Shown: positions 9,648-18,376, counted from the first letter of the stretch. The stretch is DNA of 30,586 nucleotides from Heliocybe sulcata (GCA_004369045.1 ML213505.1:1722111-1752696); one strand, 5' to 3'. Translations and numbers: made by a program. Notes: generated by a model from the letters alone, not told the origin.

Positions 9648-11550
9648 AATCTGCACTCCGTATGACCCGGTCGCTTTCGACAAGGGCATTCTTGACCACG
9701 GTCTCTCTGATCAGCACTCGGGCCTATCGCAAAAGCTCACTGACGGCTTCCCTATGGGCGACTTCTCTACGCCCTTGACTTCTACAGTAATATTTAATAA
9801 TCACCCCTCTTGCAAGCAACATGCCGCTTTTATCAACGAGCATCTCGCGGAGGAGGTAGCGGCTGGCCGCATGTCAGGCCCCTTCTCGAAGGAGGAGGTT
9901 GAACGAATACTCGGCCCTTTTCAGTGCTCTCCACTCACGGTCTCAGAGCAGCCACAGGGCCTGGGTGAGCCCTGCAAGCTTAGGCTGTGCAGGAACCTGT
10001 CGAAGGGCACTCCGAATCACCCTTCGACGAACGACCATATCAATACCGACGATTTTCCTACCCGTTTTGGGTCTGCCCAGGATGTCGCAGAAATCGTGAG
10101 TGCTGTCATTCTTCTAGTAGTCCGGGTCGCGCTTCGCCCGTGGCACCCTCCTCCGGGACGCGCTTCGCCCGCTGAGGATCTGCTTGCCCCGGGTCGCTCT
10201 TCGCCCGCGTGGCCTCTACCAACCCGGGCGCCCTTCGCCCGTGCGGTTTGGTCCCCCAGATGCGTCTCATCTGTGGGGAAGTCAGCGCGCTTCGCTGCGG
10301 GGTGCTCCTCTCCCTTCCCGTTCTTCGTCGCTGATACACCTGCCCTTCAGGTCAGCACTGCCCCGTCAGGGACGCAGGCGATGACTCTCGATATCGCAAA
10401 ATTCCATCGTACGTGTCCCATGCTACCGGCCCACAAGCCGTGGTTCGTAGTCCAGAACGAGGAAGGGTTCTGGATTGACCATTGCTGCCCCTTCGGATGC
10501 TGTTCCTCGGAAGGGAATGCAGGTTCCATCGCCAATGCGGCTCTGGATATCTGGCAGGCGAAGGGCGTGGGTCCTTCGGTTAAGTGGGTCGATGATATCA
10601 CCTCCTTCAGATTCCCCCTCGAGAGGCTGCCTGACGACTCCTTTACGTATGGGTATGATCGGGACCAGGCTCTCGGCCTCATCGACGATCTAGGCATTCC
10701 ATGGCACCCCCTGGAGAAGAAGGGGCAGGACTTCGGTAACTCCTTCACCTACCTCGGCTTCTACTGGGACATTCAAGGGAAGCAAGTCTCCCTGCCCGAG
10801 GAGAAGAGGATCAAATTCCTGACTCGCGTCCGGGACTACCAGCGTATCTTCAGCCTCAGGCAGTGTACGATGAAGGAGGTGATGGAGATCCAAGGTAGTC
10901 TTTGCCATATAGCCTTCATCTACCCCGGCGGTCGAGCCTACCTTCCCAACCTCTCTCACTTCATCGCGACCTTCCATCGCAAGAACTGGTCTGTTCGCCA
11001 CGCCCCTAGATCAGTGGTGGACGACTTAGCTTTCTGGGAGAAGCTATTATCCAAGCCGGGCGTCTTCAGGTCTCTCATCCCCCGCGGCACCCCTCAGGAT
11101 CTCCATCTGTTTGTGGACGCATCCACGTCCTGGGGTATCGGCATAGTCTGGGGCTCGCGTTGGGATGCCTGGAGATCTCTGCCGAGCTGGAAGAGCAAGT
11201 CGCGGGACATAGGCTGGCTGGAGGGAGTAGCGATTGAGCTGCTCCTATACGTCCTAGAAGAACATAGCATTCGCGACGCTCATCTCATCGTCCATTTGGA
11301 TAACCAGGGCGTGATAGGCGCCTTCGATCGCGGTCGCAGCAACAACTTCGAGAGCAACCTTTCGCTCCGCCGCGCATTCGTCATCCTAGATTCTCTTAAT
11401 CTCTCACTCACTGTCAAGTACGTCAGGTCGGAGGACAACCCAGCGGACCCCATCTCGCGCGGAGAATTGGGTCCCCCGGCAGATTGCCTTCGGTCTTATT
11501 TCAAGCTCCCGGAGGAGCTCCAACCCTTCTTCCTTCATGTTACCTTATAG
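9648..11550 (+). CDS. Reverse transcriptase-RNase H of the retrotransposon
   Basis: This frame is open from about 9208 to 11550 and overlaps the end of gag in another frame. The part with RT-like sequence starts near 9648. RT motif A is LDIAKF (Asp codon at 10390) and the active-site motif is WVDD at 10585-10596, a variant of YxDD. RNase H follows with LFVDAS (Asp at about 11116), the Glu in LEGVAIE, HLDNQG, and Asp in DNPADP. The enzyme would copy element RNA into DNA. Translation could start by splicing from gag (9554-9647 removed), by frameshift, or at an internal ATG. An 85-codon Arg/Pro-rich insertion (10096-10350), bounded by GTGAGT and CAG, splits conserved RT sequence and is probably an intron. 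If both introns are removed the gag-RT-RH product is 1014 aa. The 3' end overlaps the recombinase ORF by 14 nt. Confidence 0.88.
10096..10350 (+). other. In-frame intron-like insertion with GC-rich direct repeats inside RT
   Basis: 255 nt bounded by GTGAGT at 10096 and CCCTTCAG at 10350. The conserved RT sequence reads through cleanly when it is removed (...QDVAEI + VSTAPSGTQAMTLDIAKF). It has no stop codon and is a multiple of three, so it can also be translated as 85 Arg/Pro-rich residues. It contains four spaced copies of CCGGGNCGC(G/T)CTTCGCCCG-like sequence between about 10122 and 10245, each partly self-complementary. The last copy is the most diverged. It is probably an intron, though an insertion tolerated in frame is possible. 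Confidence 0.65.
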
Positions 11551-12910
11551 GTTTGCTACATCGCTCTTGCTGGCGCGCTCGCCCTCACTGACCCTCTTCC
11601 CGACCTTAGAGCTCACTCGACTGCGGCGGCCGATGCCCCCGCGGGTCCAGATGTGGGGCCTCAGCAGATGCACCCCAATGCGCCTGCTGTCGCTTCTCTG
11701 CGCCCATCTGGTTCCCAAAAGAAGCCTCGCAAGCCCCGGGCGGGCTGCGAGATCACACCCAGCTCCTTCCGTCCCCACGTCGCGGCTGTTGACCGGCTGC
11801 GCGTGGACCAGTCCATATTCGCAAACCTTCGACTCGAACCTCCGGAACGAGCTATCACCTCACATTGCAAACAAAGTACAAGAGCTCATGTTCTCCACCC
11901 TCGAGCCCAACACGCGCTCAAACTACGCCGCGGGCCTCCTCCGCTTTCACCAGTTCTGCGACAGTGAGGGCATTCCGGAATCCTCTCGGATGCCTGCCTC
12001 CGCCTACCTTCTAGCCGGCTTCGTGGCCTCCCAAGCAGGCCTAGTCTCAGGCAAGACGATAGCCGCCTGGCTGTGTGGTGTACGCGCCTGGCACGACATC
12101 AACGGCGCTCCCTGGCAGGGTGAGGCTCGCTTCGTCTCTCTGGTGAAGACAGCCGCGGCGAAGATCACCCCTCTATCCTCCAAGCGCCCCAAGCACCCTC
12201 CAGTCTCCATCGAACATCTCATCGCCCTGCATCGGGGCATCAATCCCATCTCATGCTTCGACCGCGCAGTCTTCAGCCTCGCCACGATGGCCTTCTGGTG
12301 CTGTAACCGCCTCGGTGAGCTCACGATCCCGTCAGAACATGGCTTCGACCCCCGTCGCCATGTGGCCCGCTCGGTCCCCATTACCTTCCAGACCCAGTGG
12401 GGTGGCCTCGAGTCGGCCCACTTCCACGTCCCGTTCGGGAAGATGGAGAAGGAGGAGGGGTTCACGATATCCATGACCGGGCGCCAGGACGTGCTATGCC
12501 CGGTCAAGGCGCTCCGCTTCCACCTGGCCGTCAACTTGTCGGTTCCGGGTGACGCCCCGCTCTTTGTGTTCAAGGCGGGCGACAGCTGGTCGCCCATGAC
12601 GAAGGCCAAGTTCCTCCGCCGCTGCGAGGAGATATGGAACCCGATCAACCTAGCTAGGGTCTCGGGCCACAGCTTCCGGATTGGAGGCGCTACCGAGCTC
12701 CTCCTGGCAGGCGTTCCGCCGGAGACTGTAGCCGCGCAGGGCAGGTGGAAATCCCTGGCCTTCCTCTTGTACTGGCGTAAGCTGGAGTCCTTGCTCCCAA
12801 TGATGATCTCCAAGTCGTATGATAAGTCTCGTATTACAGCTCTCTGTTCTGATTTCGAACAATTTCGCATTCGCAACAACATCCCTGTAGCCGCGGCCTT
12901 GCCCGCTTAG
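11537..12910 (+). CDS. Tyrosine recombinase of the retrotransposon
   Basis: A 457-aa phage-integrase-type recombinase that would insert the circular DNA copy of the element. The start ATG lies inside the end of the RT frame (14-nt overlap, 11537-11550), suggesting coupled or read-through translation. The first 100 residues are basic and low-complexity. An N-terminal SAM-like DNA-binding domain follows at about residues 110-215 (NTRSNYAAGLLRFHQFC). The catalytic domain has Arg258 in CNRLGE, His378 and Arg381 in HSFRIGG, Trp404 in GRW at the second His position, and the Tyr412 nucleophile in LLYWRK. This set matches the recombinases of DIRS/Ngaro-type elements, so the enzyme looks catalytically complete. 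It ends with TAG at 12908. Confidence 0.93.
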   Translation: MLPYRFATSLLLARSPSLTLFPTLELTRLRRPMPPRVQMWGLSRCTPMRLLSLLCAHLVPKRSLASPGRAARSHPAPSVPTSRLLTGCAWTSPYSQTFDSNLRNELSPHIANKVQELMFSTLEPNTRSNYAAGLLRFHQFCDSEGIPESSRMPASAYLLAGFVASQAGLVSGKTIAAWLCGVRAWHDINGAPWQGEARFVSLVKTAAAKITPLSSKRPKHPPVSIEHLIALHRGINPISCFDRAVFSLATMAFWCCNRLGELTIPSEHGFDPRRHVARSVPITFQTQWGGLESAHFHVPFGKMEKEEGFTISMTGRQDVLCPVKALRFHLAVNLSVPGDAPLFVFKAGDSWSPMTKAKFLRRCEEIWNPINLARVSGHSFRIGGATELLLAGVPPETVAAQGRWKSLAFLLYWRKLESLLPMMISKSYDKSRITALCSDFEQFRIRNNIPVAAALPA

Positions 12911-13046
12911 TAGCATCTGCACTGTGTTCTGCCCACTCATCTGTATTGCATTTGTATCATGTACCTGCATACTCGCTGTCGCTCGACCCGTACCTACTGT
13001 GATGAATGTATTTGCTGTTCCGAGCCATTTGCTCTGGTTGGGGGAT

Positions 13047-13133
13047 CCGTCTTCGGCTGGGCCGAAATCCGGCTGTGGTGAGCCTCTGGCTCGGGTTTGG
13101 TGTAGCCCGGATTTCGTCGCGTCGCGAAGACGG
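13047..13133 (+). repeat. Long imperfect hairpin in the element's 3' region
   Basis: The arm at 13047-13074 pairs with 13104-13133. CCGTCTTCG pairs with CGAAGACGG, and CGAAATCCGGCT pairs with AGCCCGGATTTCG, with small bulges. It lies about 140 nt after the recombinase stop. It may serve in RNA processing or as the internal structure used when the element's DNA circle is made. Confidence 0.7.
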
Positions 13134-13271
13134 CGCGCGTTGTGGCTTCCCATCTCAACCCTGAGCCTCAGGCCCGGCTTGGCCACATCCGCGGTGCCAC
13201 ATCTTCAGCCACCGGGGTTTTGCCGCCAATGCTGTGCAGCCGGCTTCGCCGGCCTGAGCCTCCCCCCAACC

Positions 13272-13314
13272 CACGAAACTCGGACTCAGCATCGCGCTAC
13301 GTCTAAGTTTCGTG
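13272..13314. repeat. 9-bp inverted repeat near the right end
   Basis: CACGAAACT at 13272-13280 is mirrored by AGTTTCGTG at 13306-13314, with a 25-nt loop, 50 nt from the proposed right terminus. It parallels the left-end hairpin but differs in sequence. Confidence 0.75.
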
Positions 13315-13414
13315 CACGCTTACTCCTCCCTCTCTCGCCTCCTAACAAAGCACCCTTAGCTTGGACGTCGAAGATTCATCCAAAGTTCAGCAGCAAGAGT
13401 CTGCTGGCAGGTTC

Positions 13415-13833
13415 TCATCGGTATCGCGTAGGGCACCCGGACCTGGATATGATCCACCTGCAAGCAGGACGTCGCATCTGAATCGAAATACGAAGAATGC
13501 GGGACGCACCATGCGTGGATGACACCCGGAATCCAGGTGAGGATACAGAGACAGACGTTGATCAGGAGGTCTGGGCAGAGCGACGTGAGAAGCGCCCTCA
13601 AGCTCGCTGGATACTACTCGTATCTGCTCCGCATCCTCTCTCTACGCAGGATGTCGCTTAGTCCGGACCACTCGCGCAAAGCAGGGTTACGCACTCATGA
13701 ATACAAGGATTGATGGAACGAAAATGAGGGTTGTGAATAGGTTTCAGGACAGGCTTGACTGAGGCCGGGAGACTTACATGGCAAAGAAACAGAGGATGAC
13801 ATTGATGCCGGGCGAGGCGACCCTCTTAGCCAT
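13415..13833 (-). pseudogene. Decayed PMP3-like proteolipid gene (paralogue)
   Basis: This aligns exon by exon with the intact PMP3 gene at 17676-18091. Exon 1 (13833-13778) encodes MAKRVASPGINVILCFFAI, exon 2 a diverged FVPSILVFM, and exon 3 the conserved RGCG block. Exons 4 and 5 retain LLINVCLCILTWIPGVIHAW and WIISRS followed by a stop. Two splice sites are broken: the intron 1 acceptor is AT instead of AG, and the intron 3 donor is AT instead of GT. Codons have changed but no exon has gained a stop. The promoter TATA element (13882-13888) is kept. The gene is probably not correctly spliced, though rerouted splicing cannot be excluded. The retrotransposon ends 50 nt beyond its stop codon. 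Confidence 0.75.
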
Positions 13834-13965
13834 CAGGTAGTATTCGAAGTGAGACGGCTCAGAGCGAGCGAGTACCGCAGGCTATATACCGCGAGGCCGG
13901 TGTGGCAGTTGACATCATTATATTTACGAACGCACCCGAACCGAGTTGCGATGAAGACACATTCA

Positions 13966-14151
13966 GTCAATCTTGGGATAGAACAGTTTCCGTTGGGCCG
14001 TCTCCTCATCCTGTACTCCTTCAGTGTCCTGGGAGAGCAAGTCTGATGATGCGATCCGAGTAGAAGAGGAACTCCCTGCGGGGGGTGTACTTGCCGCGAA
14101 TGATGGTGTAGAGTGCTTCAAGCTGCGTTGTCTGGGGAAGAGTGAAGACGG
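13966..14151 (-). pseudogene. Remnant of uracil phosphoribosyltransferase gene
   Basis: On the minus strand, about 14151-14035 encodes VFTLPQTTQLEALYTIIRG... ending FLFYSDRIIRL, the N-terminal signature of fungal uracil phosphoribosyltransferase (uracil + PRPP to UMP). In another frame, about 14030-13966 encodes QDEETAQRKLFYPKI, a motif that lies about 75 residues further on in that enzyme. The intervening region and everything after it, including the PRPP loop, are missing, and the frames do not match. It is therefore a truncated, internally deleted fragment. The in-frame ATG at 14287 has no UPRT-like sequence after it until residue 47. Confidence 0.75.
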
Positions 14152-14479
14152 AGGGAGGACTGATGTCGGGGAGGTATGCGATGTCGGTGCGTTGGCGGTG
14201 GCCAATGCTCGTGGTATATGACTGAAAGTAATGGTGACATGATAGGTCGAGATACGTGTCGACGTGGTTCGGACGCAACACTTTCATATCGCCAAGAACT
14301 CGTTCAGTGAACGATACATACAGCCGCCCGACGCGCGAATGAGCCTATCACGGAAGGTATCCTCCCATCTCTGGACATATTTCAGACATTATCGGCAAGC
14401 AAGAATTATCCAGAGCTGACGTATATCAGAGGATTCAGCTCCAGAGCCATCTGTTGTAAGCCTTCTGGCCCAGAAATCT

Positions 14480-16774
14480 TCATTCTTCCGTAGCAATTAC
14501 CCTTCCCTCCATGTCGTCGTGATTCTTCGGGATTGCCGTGAATCTAGAGGTCACATACACTGTTAGTGCGACCGGTCCTATCCTCGTAATGCATCAAATG
14601 CTCACAAGTCCAGTACCTCCAACTGCCCGACTCCCTCCATCTGGACATCAAATAGCCTCCAGAATCCGGCAAGGAAGATGTATAATTCCGCCATTGCTGA
14701 CGCTACTCTCAGACAGAGACATCATGAATTAGTATCTCTCTTTGCTCACCAAACGTTTGGCCAATGCATGCGCGTTGTCCCTTGCCAAAGCTATGGCCCT
14801 CTTCGTGAGCTCGAGGAGTTGGGAGTGTACTGACGATGTAGGCTCACCTTACTAGCCAGTTCTCCATGTTCCCCCTAAACTCCCCGTCGCTGTCGAGCCA
14901 CCTCTCAGGCTTGAACGCTTGCGGGTCCGTGAAAATCCTCTCGCTCCAGTTAACAGCTACCGTCGAGGCGCTCACGACCGTCTATCAACTTCCGGCGTCA
15001 GATTTATTCACGAAGAATACTGAATGCGTCGTCTCGCGTACCCCTGCTGGTATCTGCACCCCGTTGAACTTCCACCCTCCCTCGCCCACAACGCGCGGCA
15101 ATTCCCCGGGAAGGGGAGACGAGATTCTCAGGCTTTCGTAGACGCATGCCTTTCGACAGCATGTCAGAAATAACACACTGTGGAAGCAGATCTAGATATC
15201 TGTCAGGCTTACAGATAGGTAAGGTAGTTTCTCCAGCTCCACCCAACGCGCCTGGAGAACGTCGTGGCGCGAGGAATAGGCAGCGACGAGCTCATCGAAA
15301 AGGCGGTCCCGGACAGTTCTGTCGTGGGCAATGTAAGAGCAGCCGATGGACAACGCTATGCCTGATATGTAAGCGTCGGCGTTCCAGTCCATGGACAACG
15401 GAGAACTTGAAATAGAGACAAACCAGTGGTGTCACCCCCAGCGCCGAAGAGCACGTTGGCTTCCGCGACGAGCTGATCGTCAGAGAGCGTGGATTCGGCA
15501 TTGTTCGTATGGCTTGCGGCGTCGAAAAGGATGGGGTATTTGGGCTATGTATAGCCATTAGAAGACGCATGAATGACAGGAATGGAGGGACAGAACCGAG
15601 GACTCAGCGGAGCGGTATGCCTGAAGGAAGCCTGCGCCAACCTGTCCAATTGCGAGGATTGCGGCAATTAGCGAGGTAGCTGTCTGGGGGGGTTGGGTTA
15701 TACCTACCTGGGCAAAATCGCTGAGAAACCCGAAGAATATGTCAGTAGTCGGTCTAAAGTACGCAAATATATACGCACCCAAAAGCTCTCTGCCAGGATG
15801 GCTGCAGAGGTCGCGGAAGTAGCTCGATGAATCTGATTATCCCAGGGAAATTTGCACGCTTCCAACATTGGTTAGTTACAGGGAGAGGGCTATGCGTGAC
15901 CTAAGAATTCCAGGGAACCTACTCACGATATATGACCCCGAGAGCATCTTGTCCACGGCTACCAGTGACGGCGCCTCGAATTTATCTACTTGTAGACATC
16001 CCGCACTCCTGCCAAACGAGAAGACGCAGACCGTGTCCACCGTGAGACAGCGAAAAGCATTGTAGAAATTCAGCGGTATATTCTCCTTGGCGTGCACCAT
16101 CAGTTTCTCAGTGAAGACTCCGAGCATCTCGTGAAAAAGCCGCTCGAGGGAGATGACGGACTGTCGAGAGAGGAGGGCTGAGAGCTGCCGACGCCTTGGG
16201 GCGTGCAGCTCGGGTTCTGGGATGGTGAAGGTGGTGCGGTGCTCGGCGGGCGTTTGGAAGGCGTCGTAGAATGTGCTGTATTTCCGGAATTTGTGGGTGA
16301 GGTAGATTTCCTGCGCAAAAGGTTGTCGACACAATATTAATGGACGAGCCATGCATTGCCGTAAGGGGTTACCTTGTATGCATCGGGCCTGGAAGACAGA
16401 CGCGGTGTTGAGCATGTCAACCCGCCCATCGGTACACACTTAAGGCAGACTCACTCCCAGAAGCTGAGATGGTTCGGCCCAATCCTGATGATCGGCCACC
16501 CCCTGGTCCTGTGCATTTCCTGTAACTCCCGCGTAATCGTGCCGTCCCTCCATTTCAGCGCCTTCCACCAATAGCTTATTGCAGCAAGTCGGGGGCCTGG
16601 GAAGGAGGCGAGGGGGTGGAAGAAGAGCAGGTATATAATACGATAACTGTGGTTGGCGGTCAGCGTGTCCTCACTGCGAGACGGGGCCTATGCGTACGCG
16701 CATGTTGAGAGAGCTAAAGCAAGTAGTACCGCAATGGGGTTCATAGAGTATGGGTGAAGCTCTGCTGTCAGCAT
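14480..16774 (-). CDS. Cytochrome P450 monooxygenase
   Basis: A membrane-anchored haem monooxygenase of 506 aa. Fourteen exons all keep phase: 16774-16698, 16646-16455, 16388-16373, 16310-15927, 15858-15779, 15720-15708, 15641-15597, 15544-15424, 15361-15213, 15149-15042, 14981-14848, 14790-14750, 14702-14606, 14543-14480. An N-terminal hydrophobic anchor precedes FHPLASFPGPR, the usual Pro-rich hinge. The I-helix motif is AGGDTT (D307, T308), the K-helix ExxR is E364-R367, and the haem loop is FGKGQRACIG with Cys448. It looks intact and functional. A second in-frame ATG at 16744 is possible; 16774 is the first after the TATA element. Exon 6 is only 13 nt and exon 3 only 16 nt. The look is that of fungal trichodiene-oxygenase-like P450s, but I cannot assign a CYP family or substrate. 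It sits between the two PMP3 copies. Confidence 0.95.
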
Positions 16775-16800
16775 GTTGGCGAAAGTGCGGATACACTCAC

Positions 16801-16825
16801 AGGGCTATAGGTGTTATATAGCCCT
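16801..16825 (-). promoter_or_regulatory. TATA box inside a perfect palindrome, P450 promoter
   Basis: AGGGCTATA (16801-16809) and TATAGCCCT (16817-16825) are exact inverted repeats around a 7-nt centre. Read on the minus strand the site contains CTATATAAC, 27 nt upstream of the proposed P450 start at 16774. It may be both a TATA box and a dimeric factor site. The short distance to the ATG also allows the start at 16744. Confidence 0.5.
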
Positions 16826-17480
16826 ATGCTCATGTTCTCCCGTGCGTCCGTAACCTTGGATTAGCCCTACGTGATCATCAAGTGTCGTTTGCGTTCACTC
16901 GTATATGATTGCACTTACCGAAAGGAGGATCAAGCAGACCGAGAGAAGACTACTTTCGACCCGTGTGCTCGGCAGCTATTGCAGTACAGTAGGATTCCGC
17001 TACGAAAGAAGACCAGAAGCAGTTAGCGTAGATTCGAAGTTCGCCGGCACAAGAGTAGTCCACCATGGCATGTATAGCTTTCCGGAGGGAGTGGAAGGGG
17101 CATACCACAGAGTACGTACATGTGCCACCGGGTGACGTAACGAACTGCGAGAACACAGGAAAGTCTCGGAAGCCAGAGCTAGACACTAAGGCGATGTGTG
17201 GCTTGAGGCAAGGAGCGCGGGAATTCCGGGCGACAGCTGGCGGTCAGCGATGGTTAAAATGGTGTTATAACTATTGATTTGGATTGGTGGAAGTGGAAGA
17301 CCGGGCTGAAAGAGTTCATGGAAAATACCGTGTGCATTGATCTGCTCACTCCCGAGTTCACAGCAATATAGTGTACCTCGTGGGCGAGGATATGACAGGG
17401 TGGGTTAGAGGAAGACATGGACACTGGGCATGGCGACAGTGTGGAGAATCGTGACGGATGGTCGAAACGTAGAGCGGCCT
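16826..17480. other. Intergenic, no gene recognised
   Basis: This is the upstream region of the P450 and the downstream flank of the paralogous PMP3 block. Open frames are under 81 codons on both strands with no family signature. Confidence 0.6.
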
Positions 17481-17675
17481 TGTGCTCTGGGCTCATCAGC
17501 GGCCGTGCCGTTCTCGTCGTTCTCTCATTCCAAGCGACTGGTTATTCTGGAGCGAAAGCAATTCCATATAAACTGAGATGATGTAGACAGGGTAGATCAT
17601 GTCCTAGTCCAGGAGAAATCAGGGCATTCAATGATACGTCAAAGATCCCAAGTCCGACAGGAAGACTCGACAGGC

Positions 17676-18091
17676 TCATCGGTATCGCATAGCGCCCTCG
17701 GACCTGGATATGATCCACCTGCAAGCAGGACGTCGCATCCGAATCGAAATACGAAGAACGCGAGACGCACCAAGCGTGGATGACACCCGGGATCCAGGCG
17801 AGGATCCATAGACAGATATTGATCAAGACATCTGGGCCGAGCGACGTAAGAAGCACTCTCAAGCTCGGTGGATACTAGTCGTACCTGCTCCGCATCCTCT
17901 CTCTGCGCGTTGCTCAGCCCGGGCCGCTCGAACGAAGCAGTGTCACGTACTCATGAATACAGGGATCGGCGGCACGAAGCTGAAGGTGTGGATGGGTTTC
18001 AGAACAGGCTTGACTAGTGAGTTGGAGAGACTTACATGGCGAGGAAGTAGAGGAGGACATCGGCGTTGGATGAGACGACGGTTCTAGCCAT
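17676..18091 (-). CDS. pmp3: PMP3-family plasma membrane proteolipid
   Basis: A 68-aa hydrophobic protein of the PMP3/UPF0057 family (PF01679), which affects plasma-membrane potential and cation and stress tolerance in yeast and plants. Five exons keep phase: 18091-18036, 17979-17951, 17902-17885, 17831-17771, 17718-17676. The spliced product starts MARTVVSSNADVLLYFLAI, continues through FVPPIPVFMKRGCGAD to VLINICLWILAWIPGVIHAW, and ends WIISRSEGAMRYR. Two transmembrane helices are separated by the conserved KRGCGAD loop, and the GW/AWIPGVIHA signature is clear. The length is near the usual 50-70 aa. Exons of 29 and 18 nt hide the gene from simple ORF calling. All donors are GT and acceptors AG, unlike the decayed copy at 13415-13833. 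TATATAA on the minus strand at 18143-18137 is 46 nt upstream. Confidence 0.92.
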
Positions 18092-18136
18092 TGGGTCACT
18101 TGGTGGTGGAAGTGAGAAGGGAGCGAGTAACACGGG

Positions 18137-18143
18137 TTATATA
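18137..18143 (-). promoter_or_regulatory. TATA box of PMP3
   Basis: TATATAA on the minus strand, 46 nt upstream of the PMP3 start. The paralogous copy keeps the same element at 13882-13888 within GCGAGGCC-flanked sequence, so it has been conserved since duplication. Confidence 0.65.
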
Positions 18144-18160
18144 CTGCGAGGCCCGGCGGG

Positions 18161-18376
18161 AACGTGTTAGGACTGCGTTGTATAACGGCATAATGGCACG
18201 CTATCGCGCCCAAACCGAGGTGTGGCGGTGCTGTGGCTTTGCTGTCTGCTCGACGTCGCGGACGTCGCGGACGTCGCGGATGGCGAGGACGTGGGGCGCG
18301 CCGTCTCCTCTAGCGGGCAAGGACCGTATTTCTCGACTACCCAGATGCGAACTTGCACCTTTGAGTGCGTACGTAT
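18161..18376. repeat. Intergenic with a 9-bp tandem repeat
   Basis: GACGTCGCG is repeated exactly three times at 18252-18278. Each copy carries the palindrome GACGTC, an ACGT core often bound by bZIP factors. It lies about 160 nt upstream of the PMP3 start and 100 nt downstream of the next gene's stop codon, so a role in PMP3 control is possible but unproven. Confidence 0.6.

Larger units (their letters stand above)
7915..13364 (+). mobile_element. DIRS-order tyrosine-recombinase retrotransposon, intact
   Basis: The element is about 5.45 kb and carries a gag-like ORF, a reverse transcriptase/RNase H ORF and a tyrosine recombinase ORF, all uninterrupted and on the plus strand. It has no DDE integrase and no protease. 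This is the order of DIRS, PAT and Ngaro elements. The proposed ends are the 10-bp inverted pair CCAAGCTAAG (7915-7924) and CTTAGCTTGG (13355-13364), with GAGGCG/CGCCTC also mirrored just inside. No LTRs or target-site duplication are seen, as expected for integration by a tyrosine recombinase. The flanks match the continuous paralogous block at 17481-18160. Positions 7865-7914 match neither side well, so the left edge is uncertain by up to 50 bp. I could not find split direct repeats that would make it a clear Ngaro or PAT element. Confidence 0.9.
17481..18160. repeat. Intact paralogous block containing PMP3
   Basis: About 0.7 kb, the same orientation as 7729-7864 plus 13365-13910, covering the 3' flank, all five exons, the introns and the promoter of PMP3. 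Matching runs include CACCTGCAAGCAGGACGTCG and CTCCGCATCCTCTCTCT. The two copies are direct repeats about 4 kb apart, with the P450 and the UPRT remnant between them. Confidence 0.85.

Noticed and set aside
12004-12882. 292-codon open frame antisense to the recombinase
   Set aside because: It lies wholly opposite a conserved enzyme ORF, has no domain, and follows from codon bias of the sense strand.
7865-13414. Target-site duplication or LTRs flanking the retrotransposon
   Set aside because: No matching direct repeats were seen at the ends, and the element codes for a tyrosine recombinase, which does not create them.
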